Source of the DNA: Spongiibacter sp. IMCC21906 | GTDB lineage: Bacteria > Pseudomonadota > Gammaproteobacteria > Pseudomonadales > Spongiibacteraceae | Direction: 5' to 3' | NCBI RefSeq assembly: GCF_001010805.1 | Contig: NZ_CP011477.1 | Coordinates: forward strand, 186,001 to 250,000 | Length of the DNA: 64,000 bases | In this document: positions 49,219 through 58,982 of the stretch, in pieces | Numbering within the stretch: position 1 is the stretch's first letter | Layout of the letters: every line of letters begins with the position of its first letter | The notes under the pieces: model-generated | What the model was told of the DNA's origin: nothing | Databases searched by the model: none | What the model saw: the letters and a program-made list of their open reading frames with translations, nothing else | Made by a program: the position numbers and the translations under genes

Positions 49219-49604
49219 ATTACTGTCCTTTAAGGTATCAATAACTACCAGCTTTGCTTTTAAAACGCAGCTTTCTTTATGAAAGTCATGGTGCGAGTTA
49301 TCAGTTAAGGCGGCAATCAGAAATCTGTTTCGATTTTGTAAGCAACAATTATTTTTATATCCGTTCTAAACCTAGTGACGGCAAATAATTCAATTTCTTT
49401 CCACTCGGATTATAAAAGTACCCTTTATTGACAATCCAGTCAACTACCTGTTGTTAATTCAGTCAATAAATATTTGCAAAGAGGATTGCAAGAGGGTGGA
49501 CAACCCACTTGCAAATAATTGGCAGGAAAACACAGAACAAAAAAATTAAGAACACTTAGCGATCGCTAGAGCGACACTCATAACGAAATTTTAAGAAAGG
49601 ATTT
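49219..49604. promoter_or_regulatory. Intergenic region with promoter and TTGAC/GTCAA palindrome
   Basis: A TATAAT (minus strand, + 49409-49414) lies upstream of the membrane protein gene. Just beyond is the palindrome TTGACAATCCAGTCAA (49428-49443), followed by another GTCAATAAA word at 49462. These words are shared with the region upstream of the TonB receptor. The leader would be ~180 bases. The rest holds nothing I recognise. Confidence 0.55.
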
Positions 49605-50258
49605 CTACCTGTTAGGCGCAATATAACTTAACACCAAAGAGTGTACTGTTTTCTGAATAACTTTCTGCGAGCTTCCAGAATAGCGCATATGCGCAATAGT
49701 GTGGGCCATCCCCATAATAACCCGAGAGGCGTCTACCGCATTAATTGTTGATGAAATAGAATCATCCTTACGACCCTGCAATAACATCTTACGAATTGCC
49801 GACGTAGCATCACGATAAAAGTTTTGATAAAGCTCCCACGTAAATCCGCGGGTAAAACCACTCCACTCTAACCACACCGTCACATAAGCTTTATCGCGAC
49901 CTTCCATTGCTTCGCCAAAAGAAACAAGCAACCTTTCAATTTTTTCATACGCGGGCAAGTTTTGATAAAGTACTTTACCTATTAAACTTTCCATGAAGTG
50001 GTGGTGAATTTCTTGCAGAACCGCTGCCTGAAGTTCTTCAAGCGTCGGGAAATAATGGAACACTGTGGGGATAGAAACTTTAGCTCGAGTAGCAACATCA
50101 GTATGCTTGGCATTGATTAACCCGGTATCGGCAAAAACATCAATGGCGCACATCAAAATCTGGTGATGCCGCGCCTCTGCAGACATTCGTTTTGCGCGCG
50201 GCTTCCCATCTGATTTCTCTTGTAGGTCGCTATTATCAAGCACTGCTGACAACTCCAT
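49605..50258 (-). CDS. TetR family regulator
   Basis: 217 residues. The N-terminal helix-turn-helix is in residues ~28-75 (ILMCAIDVFADTG, AKVSIPTVFHYFP), followed by a ligand-binding region without a clear family match. It is tail-facing to the NorE/F-like cluster promoter region at a distance of ~390 bases, so it could control that operon or others nearby. A candidate operator is described at 49428 and 55094. Confidence 0.88.
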   Translation of the reverse strand: MELSAVLDNSDLQEKSDGKPRAKRMSAEARHHQILMCAIDVFADTGLINAKHTDVATRAKVSIPTVFHYFPTLEELQAAVLQEIHHHFMESLIGKVLYQNLPAYEKIERLLVSFGEAMEGRDKAYVTVWLEWSGFTRGFTWELYQNFYRDATSAIRKMLLQGRKDDSISSTINAVDASRVIMGMAHTIAHMRYSGSSQKVIQKTVHSLVLSYIAPNR

Positions 50259-50346
50259 TTGGGTCCTTCTATAAATTAAGAAGTTTACAGAACTCGTTAC
50301 AATAGGTACATCACAACGTAACCTGCGGTATCAATGCTTAAATAAA

Positions 50347-50372
50347 AAAGGTGGGCATAAATGCCCACCTTT
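50347..50372 (-). terminator. Rho-independent terminator after repeat-protein gene
   Basis: Minus strand AAAGGTGGGCATTTATGCCCACCTTT then TTTATTT: a 10-11-base-pair stem and T-run, 30 bases after the repeat-protein stop at 50403. Confidence 0.9.
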
Positions 50373-50402
50373 AAGCCTCCTTTAACTCAGAGTGAATTAC
50401 AT

Positions 50403-51418
50403 TCACATACCAAGAAAAGAAAGCCCACCCACATCACCACTTAAAATCTCACCAATTGTCGGAACTGCACCCGTACCCAAATCAAGCCCTTGGGTAGCTA
50501 GAGCAGAAAAAACCACGGGACCTAACACCTGTACAGGATTTCGACCAACCACAGGAAGGCCAATAGGTAGAGTATAGTTCATCACCAAATCTTCCAAGCC
50601 TGACACTAAGCCCTCAGGAGTTAAAAAGTTACTCAGATCAACACCGACCAAAGGAATTGCAGCGATTCCACCTCCGCCAAGAACATTGCTCACAATATCC
50701 AGGCCTAAGTCAAGAACCGTATCCAGCCCACCTGTTAGCAGGCCAGTTGCAACAGGCGGCAACTCAAGACCCAGCACATCAGTTGCCGATACTAAGGAGC
50801 CAATCCCATCCAAAGACAAGGCGTCCAGGCCGTCTAAGCCACCCAGACCAGTACCCCCAACCAGCGGTATCGCGCCCAACAAATTATCGGACAACGATTC
50901 CAAGGAAAGAATGTTCAGCGGTAAGCCACCAGAAAGCAGCGGTATACCACCGCCAGACAGCAGGTCTAACAGCAACACCGCCAGTAATCTCCACAATAGC
51001 AGCGCCACAGACCACCGCCCAGTAAATCTCCCACAATAGGCAGGCCGCCACCAGACAAACCACCGCCCAGTAAATCTCCCACAATAGGCAGGCCGCCACC
51101 AGACAGACCACCGCCCAGTAAATCTCCCACAATAGGCAGGCCGCCACCAGACAGACCACCGCCCAGTAAATCTCCCACAATAGGCAGGCCGCCACCAGAC
51201 AGACCACCGCCCAGTAAATCTCCCACAATAGGCAGGCCGCCACCAGACAGACCACCGCCCAGTAAATCTCCCACAATAGGCAGGCCACCACCAGACAGAC
51301 CACCACTCAACAAGCTTCCAACCACTGGAATTTGCGCAGATGCAGGACCAGACATCAATGCCGTTGCACAAGCAACGCCATAAAGAGCAGATTTAGCTTT
51401 CTTAAATTTTACTGCCAT
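50403..51418 (-). pseudogene. Secreted 16-residue-repeat protein, frameshifted
   Basis: One gene that is now in two frames. The 5' part (51418 to 50966) encodes a signal peptide (ends ASAQ) and six perfect copies of LPIVGDLLGGGLSGGG, 48 bases each. The 3' part, in another frame to 50403, encodes a related Leu/Gly-rich tail (LLSGGGIPLLSGGLPLNIL, LLGAIPLVGGTGLGGLDGL, IGEILSGDVGG). The shift falls in a degenerate repeat copy at 50982-51019, where several single bases are missing from runs (AAA to AA, CCC to CC, GG to G). That pattern could be uncorrected sequencing error rather than mutation. Restoring the frame would give a protein of about 340 residues with a Gly/Leu-repeat fold, family unknown. 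A terminator follows. Confidence 0.75.
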
Positions 51419-51615
51419 TTTGATAACCTCATTATTTACGTAATAACGGCGCTAGCCACACCACTAATGTACGTCGTTATATCTCGTCTCGTCAATTTTG
51501 TAATCAAACCTACGTCACAAATTTGACCAATTGCTTAGGGATGCTCGGCTCCATCAGGCAGCGAAGTCATCTTAACTCGCCGCCCAACAACTACTCCCAT
51601 AAGCCCGCTCAGGCT

Positions 51616-52341
51616 TTATAGTGGAAACCTGATACCCACATTAAATTGCACTTCTTCAAACTGACCCGGAGCGTTAATGTCTGCTTCAAAATCATTTTCT
51701 CTCTCAAGAAAACGATCCTTTATCAAATAAACAGCTTCTGCACGAATACCAAATTCTGTTTCGCCTAGCTGCAATGGCAACACATAACCCACGCCACCGC
51801 CGTAGTTAACAGTGATAAAGTCATCATCCGAGTCTTCAAATGCATCTGGCGTTTGGGTTAAGGGATACTCTACGTACCGTGTGGCACCCATCGCGATTTT
51901 GAAGTACAAATTAGAGTCATTAAAGGGGTACAAAAGCGTATTAAAATCGATACCCTGCTTCTGCACATCAGCGTCCTCGCCATCTTTGGCATAAGAGAAA
52001 CCAAGCTCAAAGCCGTACCAACCCTTGCGCCGGAAACCCGCCAGCACGCTAATACCATGCGCCCTATCCAGCACTGGATCGAAGGTCGTGCTGCTGCCGC
52101 CACCCAAAAGGCCACCGGGCTCAGAGACCGTCTGAACGTCATCATCTTGGTTGAACTGTGTCAAAAACAGAACATCTACATAGCTTACAAACTCTGTAGA
52201 CCCCGTTGAGCCACCGGAGGAAGCGCCGCCACCAGGCGCACCACCTCCACCCTCGCCGCCATACTGGGCGAAAGATGGGTTTGCCATTAGCAGCATAGAA
52301 CCCGCTACCGGCATCATAATTTTCTTAACTAAATTCTTCAC
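51616..52341 (-). CDS. Outer-membrane beta-barrel protein with Gly-rich linker
   Basis: 241 residues from GTG at 52341 (VKNLVKKIMMPVAGSMLLM then cleavage at PSFA-Q); GAGGTGA lies about 5 bases upstream of the start. An in-frame ATG at 52395 is less likely. A Gly-rich linker (YGGEGGGGAPGGGASSGG) precedes a barrel-like domain with alternating residues and a C-terminal Phe-Pro-Leu after VGIRF, typical of outer-membrane insertion. It is 63 bases after the TonB receptor in the same direction, so probably co-transcribed. Family not recognised with confidence. Confidence 0.75.
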   Translation of the reverse strand: MKNLVKKIMMPVAGSMLLMANPSFAQYGGEGGGGAPGGGASSGGSTGSTEFVSYVDVLFLTQFNQDDDVQTVSEPGGLLGGGSSTTFDPVLDRAHGISVLAGFRRKGWYGFELGFSYAKDGEDADVQKQGIDFNTLLYPFNDSNLYFKIAMGATRYVEYPLTQTPDAFEDSDDDFITVNYGGGVGYVLPLQLGETEFGIRAEAVYLIKDRFLERENDFEADINAPGQFEEVQFNVGIRFPL

Positions 52342-52404
52342 AGAGATCACCTCTAGTGCTGTTATTTTTGGAGTTTGAATTAAAGAAGTCCGCATAACTC
52401 ACAC

Positions 52405-54786
52405 TCAAAATTCGTAATCGACCGCCAGACCCAATGAACGTCTCGCGCCCAATGAACCAAGCGCACCAAAGTCCAACTTCAGCATACCTGCAGTGTAGAA
52501 CTCATCCGCCAAGTTCTGGCCTGACAATGTCACACGCAAGTTGGATTCTTCAAGGAAGTAGCTCAAATGCGCACCCCAAAGATCATATTTTGGCTGAGAG
52601 AAGCGTGGATCGTTGGTTGCTGCATAAAAGAAGCCGTCGTTATAGTAATAACTCACTGTTGCTTCTAGCGGGCCACCAGGAATAAACCACGTGTTTGATA
52701 ATGACGCAGAACCACTGAACTCAGGCGTACGCGTTACAGTATTACCCGTAAAGTCATTGTTCGGAGTAAAGATACCTGTTACAGGATCGTGACCGGCACC
52801 GTCAATGTATTCGGTATATTCCGCATCCAGGAAGGTGCCATTGATCGTCGCGATCAGGCTGCCTTCAAAGATACTGGGGAAGACATCTGCTTTAATGTCA
52901 AATTCCCAACCGTTAGACTCAGAGTTACCTGCGCTATCCAGTGACAATGCACCACCGTTGGTCAAGGAGATAGACTGAGATTGAAGGTTTTCAAGTTCGT
53001 AGCGGAAGGCCGCCAAGTTCAACTGAACCGTATCGTTAAAGAGACGAGTTTTGATACCCACTTCATATGCGGTTGTTTCTTCAGCAGGTACATAAGCCGG
53101 GTTCAAATAAAACGCAAATGCGTTGTACGAGTGCGCTTTAATCGCCTCTTGATATGACGCGTATATCAGCGTGCCATCTTCAAACGGCGTAAAGTCAACT
53201 GCAACCTTAGGGGTGAACGCTTTGGTGCGGTCACCCAGAGGGTAAGGCTCGTTGTTTTCATCCCGCGCCTGTTGCCAGTCAAACAGCGGGATTTCTTCGC
53301 CATTTAATATCCGCGCAGTGGTTCCGGATTCTGCGACACCAACATACTCATCCTGATAACGACCCCCCAGCGTCACCGCCATCCATTCAGTGACCTGCGC
53401 GGTAGCTTGCATAAACACCGACCACGACTCACCTTCAACCATGCCGATGTTAGACAGGGCGTAAACCGGGACTTTAACGCCATCCAGGACCTCACCAAGT
53501 ACCGGAGTGAGAGCGCCTAGCAGATCCCCAAGCAGGCCGCCGGGGTTACCCAAGGCTGCGCTAAGGTTGGTCAAGTCTGCGCCACCCACGGTGAGCTCTA
53601 CAGGGTCAAAGCCTTGCTCTTTCTTAAAGTAGAAGGCACCCCCCGTCAACGTCAGCCAATCCGAGAACGGCGTACCGTCATTAGATAAAAACTGAATCTC
53701 AGCTTCATCAATATCGGCATCATGACGTTGTACGATGAAAGACGCACTAGGAAATGACGTGCCATCATAGTCATAGTTGTAAGGGTTGCTGTGAGCCTGT
53801 TGACTCGCCAGAAACTTTACATCCATATAGGGCAAATACAACTCAGACTGACTGGAGATAACAAACGACTGCAGATGGCCAAAAATTGGCAGATCGGGGT
53901 CAACCTCGTAATTGCGGCCTTTATCTCCGTCAATACCTATCACCGTACCTAAAGGTGTGGGGTCGATGTTAGCCGCCAAAGTTGAAGTACCGTCACGCTT
54001 AGCACCCTGTATTGTCAGGCGAGTGTCAAACATGTCATTAGGTTGCCAACGCAACATAGCGCGACCCGCAAATATTTTATCTGCCGGAACTTCGCTACCC
54101 GCAATGGTACTAGAGTCAGAAAAAACCTTGTCATCTTGACCCACGCTACCGGCAAAGTTCATTGCCACAGTATCAGTCAGTGGCACGTTTACAAACATAC
54201 CCACTTCATACTTATTGCGATCTTCTGCCTGACTAGCAGAAACAGATACTTCAGTCCAAGTATCTTCAAAATCAGGTTTTTTAAGAATAACGTTAATCGC
54301 GCCGCCTACAGCGTTACGACCAAACAAGGTACCTTGAGGCCCTTTCAACACCTCAAGCCGCTCAACACCTTTAAGATCTTGCGCCACTGAAGGAGCAAAT
54401 GGGTAGTAAACACCATCGATGTAAGTTGCAACACTGGGGTCTGACGTCAACCACGCTTCAGAACCGATACCGCGCATAAACACACTGGTAAAGTCGCCAG
54501 CCTGAGTACCCATATCCAAACCTGGGGTCACCTTCATCAAGTCAGTAGTCGACTCAACACCAAAGGCCGCAAGCTGCTCAGGGCTAAATGCCTGAATAGA
54601 AATTGGTACATCGTTAGCATTTTCTTCACGTTTCTGAGCCGTCACGACCACTTCTTCTAGTGCTCGAGAAACCCGACGAGGTTTTTTCTCTTCTACAGCA
54701 CCCTCTTGGGCGAAAGTCGCCAAAGGTAATGCTAAGACTGCGGAAGCTGTTACAGCCGCCAGCACATTCCGGTTACGAATAACCAT
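52405..54786 (-). CDS. TonB-dependent outer-membrane receptor
   Basis: 793 residues from the ATG at 54786, with GGAGGAG immediately upstream. Signal peptide (ends LATFA), then TonB-box-like LEEVVVTAQKR, plug domain (MRGIGSEAWLTSDPSVATYIDG and GPQGTLFGRNAVGGAINVIL), and a 22-strand barrel ending YEF. Receptors of this LEEVVVTAQKR type often take up hydrophobic or complex organic substrates rather than siderophores, but the ligand is not known here. It is divergent from a TetR gene at 55548 that is followed by an SRPBCC-SDR gene. Confidence 0.93.
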   Translation of the reverse strand: MVIRNRNVLAAVTASAVLALPLATFAQEGAVEEKKPRRVSRALEEVVVTAQKREENANDVPISIQAFSPEQLAAFGVESTTDLMKVTPGLDMGTQAGDFTSVFMRGIGSEAWLTSDPSVATYIDGVYYPFAPSVAQDLKGVERLEVLKGPQGTLFGRNAVGGAINVILKKPDFEDTWTEVSVSASQAEDRNKYEVGMFVNVPLTDTVAMNFAGSVGQDDKVFSDSSTIAGSEVPADKIFAGRAMLRWQPNDMFDTRLTIQGAKRDGTSTLAANIDPTPLGTVIGIDGDKGRNYEVDPDLPIFGHLQSFVISSQSELYLPYMDVKFLASQQAHSNPYNYDYDGTSFPSASFIVQRHDADIDEAEIQFLSNDGTPFSDWLTLTGGAFYFKKEQGFDPVELTVGGADLTNLSAALGNPGGLLGDLLGALTPVLGEVLDGVKVPVYALSNIGMVEGESWSVFMQATAQVTEWMAVTLGGRYQDEYVGVAESGTTARILNGEEIPLFDWQQARDENNEPYPLGDRTKAFTPKVAVDFTPFEDGTLIYASYQEAIKAHSYNAFAFYLNPAYVPAEETTAYEVGIKTRLFNDTVQLNLAAFRYELENLQSQSISLTNGGALSLDSAGNSESNGWEFDIKADVFPSIFEGSLIATINGTFLDAEYTEYIDGAGHDPVTGIFTPNNDFTGNTVTRTPEFSGSASLSNTWFIPGGPLEATVSYYYNDGFFYAATNDPRFSQPKYDLWGAHLSYFLEESNLRVTLSGQNLADEFYTAGMLKLDFGALGSLGARRSLGLAVDYEF

Positions 54787-55547
54787 TTCTCCTCCAATAC
54801 ATTGACTAAGCAAGGCAACTGCTAATGCAGGCGGACACCCACCCAACATATTCCATAGAGGTAAAAACCCAAATTAAGGCGAGACCGATCCACCCCAAAC
54901 CATAGAACCTAACAGCTACATTACTGTTTTTATTGTGAAACCCTCACTACACCCACAAGGGAAACGCCACTAGCCTCGCAGGAGAACCTGCTGAAATAAA
55001 GATCGACAAATGAATCTTCCCTTATACATACCTACACCCCATTCACTATTGATATTTTTTATAGCATTGCATAGTACTCATATTGAAATTCTTGTCAACT
55101 AGTTTATTGACCATTACTTCAATACCAAAGCCGCCAGCAAAAAAGTGTGACGCAGTTCTAGTTTTTATCGCCGCCGAGTATGCCCCCAACAAAAAACCAC
55201 GCCCATTTAGTTAGATTAGCCTAAATTGCGTAAAAATGCCGCATCCCGCTTTTTTAATCCAAAGTACATTCAGCTTTATGACCTCAATTGAAGTCTTTAT
55301 CTCGCCACCTAGCGACACAGCAAGGAAGAGAACTCGCTGTTGAGTTTCGCTCAATAATGCGCTAGTTTCTACGCTATAAAATAAGTAATGAAAAAAACGA
55401 AAACCCGCAAAGCCCTACCCAAATGTCTCAGCGGCACTTCGTTAGCAAGCCCAGCGGGCAGTACCCGCAACGCTCAAATACACACGCTATCTAAAAGTAC
55501 TCGAGCCTGATTCCACGCCTTTTGGCTCAAACAATAAGGCCACCACT
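54787..55547. promoter_or_regulatory. Promoter region of the TonB receptor with palindromic operator
   Basis: Minus strand TTGACA (+ 55093-55098) and TACTAT (+ 55071-55076) are 16 bases apart. The palindrome GTCAACTAGTTTATTGAC (55094-55111) overlaps the -35. This leaves a ~280-base leader before the receptor start. A 40-codon ATG frame at 55388 has no ribosome site and is probably noise. The remaining ~350 bases up to the TetR gene show nothing more. Confidence 0.65.
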
Positions 55548-56231
55548 TTGAGTTCAACAACAAAAAATAGCCCTCGGGTTCGTCATTCGCGGCAGTTCCG
55601 AGAAAAGCAGATTATTGACGCGGCACGCGGGATATTTGAGAAAAAGGGCTATGAAGCGGCTACGATATCCGAAATTGCCGACAGTGTCGGCGTCGTAGAA
55701 GGGACCGTACTCCATTACTTTCACAACAAACGTACTCTTATCGTAAGAGTTATCGAAAACTTCTACGCTGAAACACAGGCATCTATGGAGGGTGGCCTCA
55801 AAGCCATTCATGGTAGCCAAGATAAACTGCGCTACGCCATTCTCAGCCATATGACCTTTCTCAAAAATAACGCCTACCTGTGCTCGGTTATTTTGAATGA
55901 ATCCAGAGGCGCGCAGCTAAAGCTCTCGGACAAGATGCATCAATTCAACCGCCTCTATACCAGCAGCGTGATTAATATCGTGAAAGAAGGCCAAGCAGCT
56001 GGCGAGATTTCGAAAACGCTCCCCCCAGACCTGCTCAGAAATATCGTGTTTGGCACCACCGAGCACTACCTTTGGGACTTTCTGAGCAATCCTGAGGCAG
56101 CAGAAGAAAACAGTTTAAAAGTGGCCGAGCTCTTAACCGCACTACTCTTTAATGGCATTCATCCCCAAGAATCAAACAAAAACGCTGAAATTAAACACCT
56201 AATCAACAAGCTTAATACGCTTATCTCCTAA
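55548..56231 (+). CDS. TetR family regulator, probable repressor of the receptor cluster
   Basis: 227 residues. Helix-turn-helix in the first ~65 residues (IIDAARGIFEKKGYEAATISEIADSVG, VEGTVLHYFHNK). It starts with TTG at 55548, with AAGG about 8 bases upstream; no better start is visible. Divergent from the TonB receptor with the operator-like palindrome between them, and 90 bases upstream of the SRPBCC-SDR gene, so it may control both. Confidence 0.88.
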   Translation: MSSTTKNSPRVRHSRQFREKQIIDAARGIFEKKGYEAATISEIADSVGVVEGTVLHYFHNKRTLIVRVIENFYAETQASMEGGLKAIHGSQDKLRYAILSHMTFLKNNAYLCSVILNESRGAQLKLSDKMHQFNRLYTSSVINIVKEGQAAGEISKTLPPDLLRNIVFGTTEHYLWDFLSNPEAAEENSLKVAELLTALLFNGIHPQESNKNAEIKHLINKLNTLIS

Positions 56232-56321
56232 AGAAACCTTAGCCACTCACCACCCCGATGCCACTGATCCACCCCAACAAACTTACACGTAATACATTCA
56301 AATCAGGTACATGGGTGTGTG

Positions 56322-57731
56322 ATGAAGCAAGTATTAGAAGAGCGTATTGTCGTCAACCGCCAACTCGAAGACTGTTTTGAATACTTACGCGATTTTTCCA
56401 CCATAGAACAGTGGGACCCGGGCGTGTATCGAGCAGAAAAGCGTACCCCAGGCGCAGCTCAAAACGGCACCGAATACGTACTCACCTTAAAACTGCCTTT
56501 AGGCCAACGTGCAGCAATGCGCTACGTCCAGCAAAGTACCCGAGAAAATAGTGAAATCATCTTACAAGGCTTGGGCGAGGACATAAGCGCGCTGGATAGC
56601 TTGCGCTTTGACGCACTAGGGCCAAGCTGTACCGCCATTCACTACCGAGCAGAACTGAAGTTGCTTTCACTTTCGGCTGTAACAAAGCTTGCTATCAAAC
56701 CAATACTCAAGCGGGTCGGCAAGCAGGCTGCGACGGGGCTATATCATGCGCTATGTAACAACAACCCACCAACACCAAGAACATTTACCGAGCGATTAAG
56801 CGATAGACTGATTGCCCCAAAAGCACTGAGCTTTGGTAAACGCGGCTACCTCAACATGCCCAACAAAGCCCATTCACACCGCATGGATGGCAAAGTCGTG
56901 CTCATTACCGGCCCTACGGCCGGCCTGGGATTGGCCGCCGCCTGCGAACTCTCACGATTAGGCGCAACTCTGGTTCTGCTGGGCAGAGATCAGGAAAAAC
57001 TCCATTCTGCCAAACAAAAAATCTGTGCATTTTCGGGTGGCAGCCCCAGCAGCATCACCATTTTTCACGCAGACTTTAGCGAACTCCAAGAAACCGCCAA
57101 GGCCGCTGAGTATATTGCAGAGCGGCATCACCACATTGATGTCGTGATTAACAACGCTGGTGCAATACTCCCTGAGCGTCAGGAGAACCGTGACGGGCTA
57201 GAACACACAATAGCCGTTAATTTACTGTCGCCGCTACTACTTATCGACTTACTACAAACAAGGCTGACATCCAAAAGCCGGGTGATTAATGTAGTGTCTG
57301 GCGGACTTTACCTTCAGGGGCTGGATGTTAATGATATACAGTTTTCTAATCGCCCCTTCAGCGGCACAAAGGCCTACGCCAGTGCCAAGCGCGCATTACT
57401 GACAATGACCGAGCTCCTTAGCAAAACTCGAGAGTTTCACCTCTTTGCCATGCACCCAGGCTGGGCTGCAACCCCCGGTGTAGCCAAGTCACTACCCGGT
57501 TTTCAAAAAAGAATGCAAAACCAGTTACGCGACGCCCGCATGGGTGCGGACACCATGATTTGGCTAGCTAGCAACCCAGCTTTAAATTCAACGGCAAGCG
57601 GACAATTTTGGTTCGACAGACGCCCACAAATCAGCGATATTTTACCCGGTACCGCAGTCAACAGCGCAGATCAGCAACGCTTAGCGCACTGGATCGACAA
57701 CATCCTCTCGCACTATCGCAAGAACAACTAA
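56322..57731 (+). CDS. SRPBCC–short-chain dehydrogenase fusion protein
   Basis: 469 residues. The first ~150 are an SRPBCC/polyketide-cyclase-like domain (EDCFEYLRDFSTIEQWDPGVY). A linker of ~40 residues leads to an SDR domain from about residue 190: cofactor loop TGPTAGLG, NNAG, the active-site Ser in VVSGGLY and the Tyr-Lys pair YASAK, then MHPGWAATPG. The oxidoreductase resembles DHRS12-type enzymes acting on lipids or steroids, but substrate is unknown. A GTG directly before the ATG is an alternative start. Followed after 43 bases by a YfcH-like gene. Confidence 0.85.
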   Translation: MKQVLEERIVVNRQLEDCFEYLRDFSTIEQWDPGVYRAEKRTPGAAQNGTEYVLTLKLPLGQRAAMRYVQQSTRENSEIILQGLGEDISALDSLRFDALGPSCTAIHYRAELKLLSLSAVTKLAIKPILKRVGKQAATGLYHALCNNNPPTPRTFTERLSDRLIAPKALSFGKRGYLNMPNKAHSHRMDGKVVLITGPTAGLGLAAACELSRLGATLVLLGRDQEKLHSAKQKICAFSGGSPSSITIFHADFSELQETAKAAEYIAERHHHIDVVINNAGAILPERQENRDGLEHTIAVNLLSPLLLIDLLQTRLTSKSRVINVVSGGLYLQGLDVNDIQFSNRPFSGTKAYASAKRALLTMTELLSKTREFHLFAMHPGWAATPGVAKSLPGFQKRMQNQLRDARMGADTMIWLASNPALNSTASGQFWFDRRPQISDILPGTAVNSADQQRLAHWIDNILSHYRKNN

Positions 57732-57774
57732 CAAAAGGACCTTTCTCTAATGGAGTCGAAAGAATTTAGCCATC

Positions 57775-58713
57775 ATGGATGAACTCAATCACGATATAGA
57801 CAACTGGGTTGCCATTTCTGGGGCTACCGGCTTTATTGGTCGAGCACTCTGCATTGCCCTGCAACAGCAAGGCTATGGCATTATTGCATTAAGCCGCGAT
57901 CCTGCCCGCGCGCGTCGCGTCCTACACAAGCTCGACAAAAAGCGCTCTGTTATGTGTTCGTATAACCATTTAGATCAAATCACGCCACGCATTTTGATCA
58001 ACCTTGCCGGTGCCAATATCGCAGCTAAACGCTGGACCAAACGACGCAAAAAAACATTAAGAAACAGTCGCTTACAAATCACTTCTCGTTTGACAGCCGC
58101 AGCAGAGTCACACTGGCGCGACAAGCTGGAGCTCGTTATCAGCGGCTCTGCCATTGGTTATTACGGTGATGGAGGCGACACTGTCCTCGACGAAAGCACT
58201 CCTCCTGGCAACGACTTTGCCGCAGAGCTTTGCCATGACTGGGAACAGAGCGTTCCAGTAAGCGAGAGTTACCGCAGAGTCATTATAAGATTGGGCATAG
58301 TACTGGGACCCACCGAAGATGGCGGCGCGCTAGCCTCAATGCGCTTACCCTTTGCGCTAGGTTTAGGCGCTCAATTTGGCAACGGTCAGCATTGGCAATC
58401 GTGGATCAGTCGCGATGACGTCATTCGCGCAATCATGCATTTAATAACTCACCCCGAACTGAATGGGCCATTTAATCTCGTTTCACCACAGCCTGTCAGC
58501 AATCGTGAGTTCAGCTTATGTTTGGCAGACACCTTGGAGCGCCCCATGTTACTCAGCATTCCCAATGCTGCTTCAACGCTTCTGTTTGGTGAAATGCGTA
58601 GCTTACTGCTGGCTTCCCAGCGGGTATTACCCACAGCCTTGTTGGCAAGCGGCTTTAAATTTCGCTATCCAGAACTGGATCGCGCCATGGCCAAGGCACT
58701 TAGGGCCTGTTAA
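57775..58713 (+). CDS. TIGR01777 family epimerase-like protein (YfcH-like)
   Basis: 312 residues. NAD-binding GATGFIGRAL near residue 17, then INLAGANIAAKRW, SGSAIGYYGDGGD with the conserved Tyr and a C-terminal DUF1731-like region (GFKFRYPELDRAMAKAL). Extended-SDR proteins of this family (YfcH, SDR39U1) have no settled substrate. It follows the SRPBCC-SDR gene; together they suggest a lipid- or steroid-like modification step, tied to the TonB receptor. Confidence 0.88.
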   Translation: MDELNHDIDNWVAISGATGFIGRALCIALQQQGYGIIALSRDPARARRVLHKLDKKRSVMCSYNHLDQITPRILINLAGANIAAKRWTKRRKKTLRNSRLQITSRLTAAAESHWRDKLELVISGSAIGYYGDGGDTVLDESTPPGNDFAAELCHDWEQSVPVSESYRRVIIRLGIVLGPTEDGGALASMRLPFALGLGAQFGNGQHWQSWISRDDVIRAIMHLITHPELNGPFNLVSPQPVSNREFSLCLADTLERPMLLSIPNAASTLLFGEMRSLLLASQRVLPTALLASGFKFRYPELDRAMAKALRAC

Positions 58714-58925
58714 CACTAATTGGATTACGCCTGCTGGAGCCAAGCATCTCAAGAATCAAAGCGCTGATCTCTCACAACAGGCAAGGCAAATCTCGGCTGT
58801 TGCTTTTTAAGCAAAGCACTACACTTACAAGCGTCAGGGATGACGTAGGTGCGACAAGGACGTCTTGCACCGCTTGATCGGCCTGATCAGGCGATCACTT
58901 TGAAATATATTGCATTACCTTCAAT

Positions 58926-58958
58926 AAAACTCCCAGCGCCAACAGTGCCGGGAGTTTT
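58926..58958. terminator. Bidirectional terminator between YfcH-like and FKBP genes
   Basis: AAAACTCCC-AGCGCCAACAGTGCC-GGGAGTTTT, an inverted repeat with A/T runs on both sides. It suits both converging transcripts (YfcH-like gene ends 58713, FKBP gene ends 58983). Confidence 0.8.
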
Positions 58959-58982
58959 ATGCTTCGTATTTTCCTTTCAGGC

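Noticed and set aside
50403-51371. 322-codon frame starting at 51371 as an independent gene
   Set aside because: Its N-terminal part is the repeat read in a wrong frame (Trp/Cys-rich). Only the 3' part is real, and it belongs to the frameshifted repeat protein.
55388-55510. 40-codon frame starting at 55388
   Set aside because: No ribosome site, no recognisable similarity and unlike coding sequence; the region is better read as upstream sequence.
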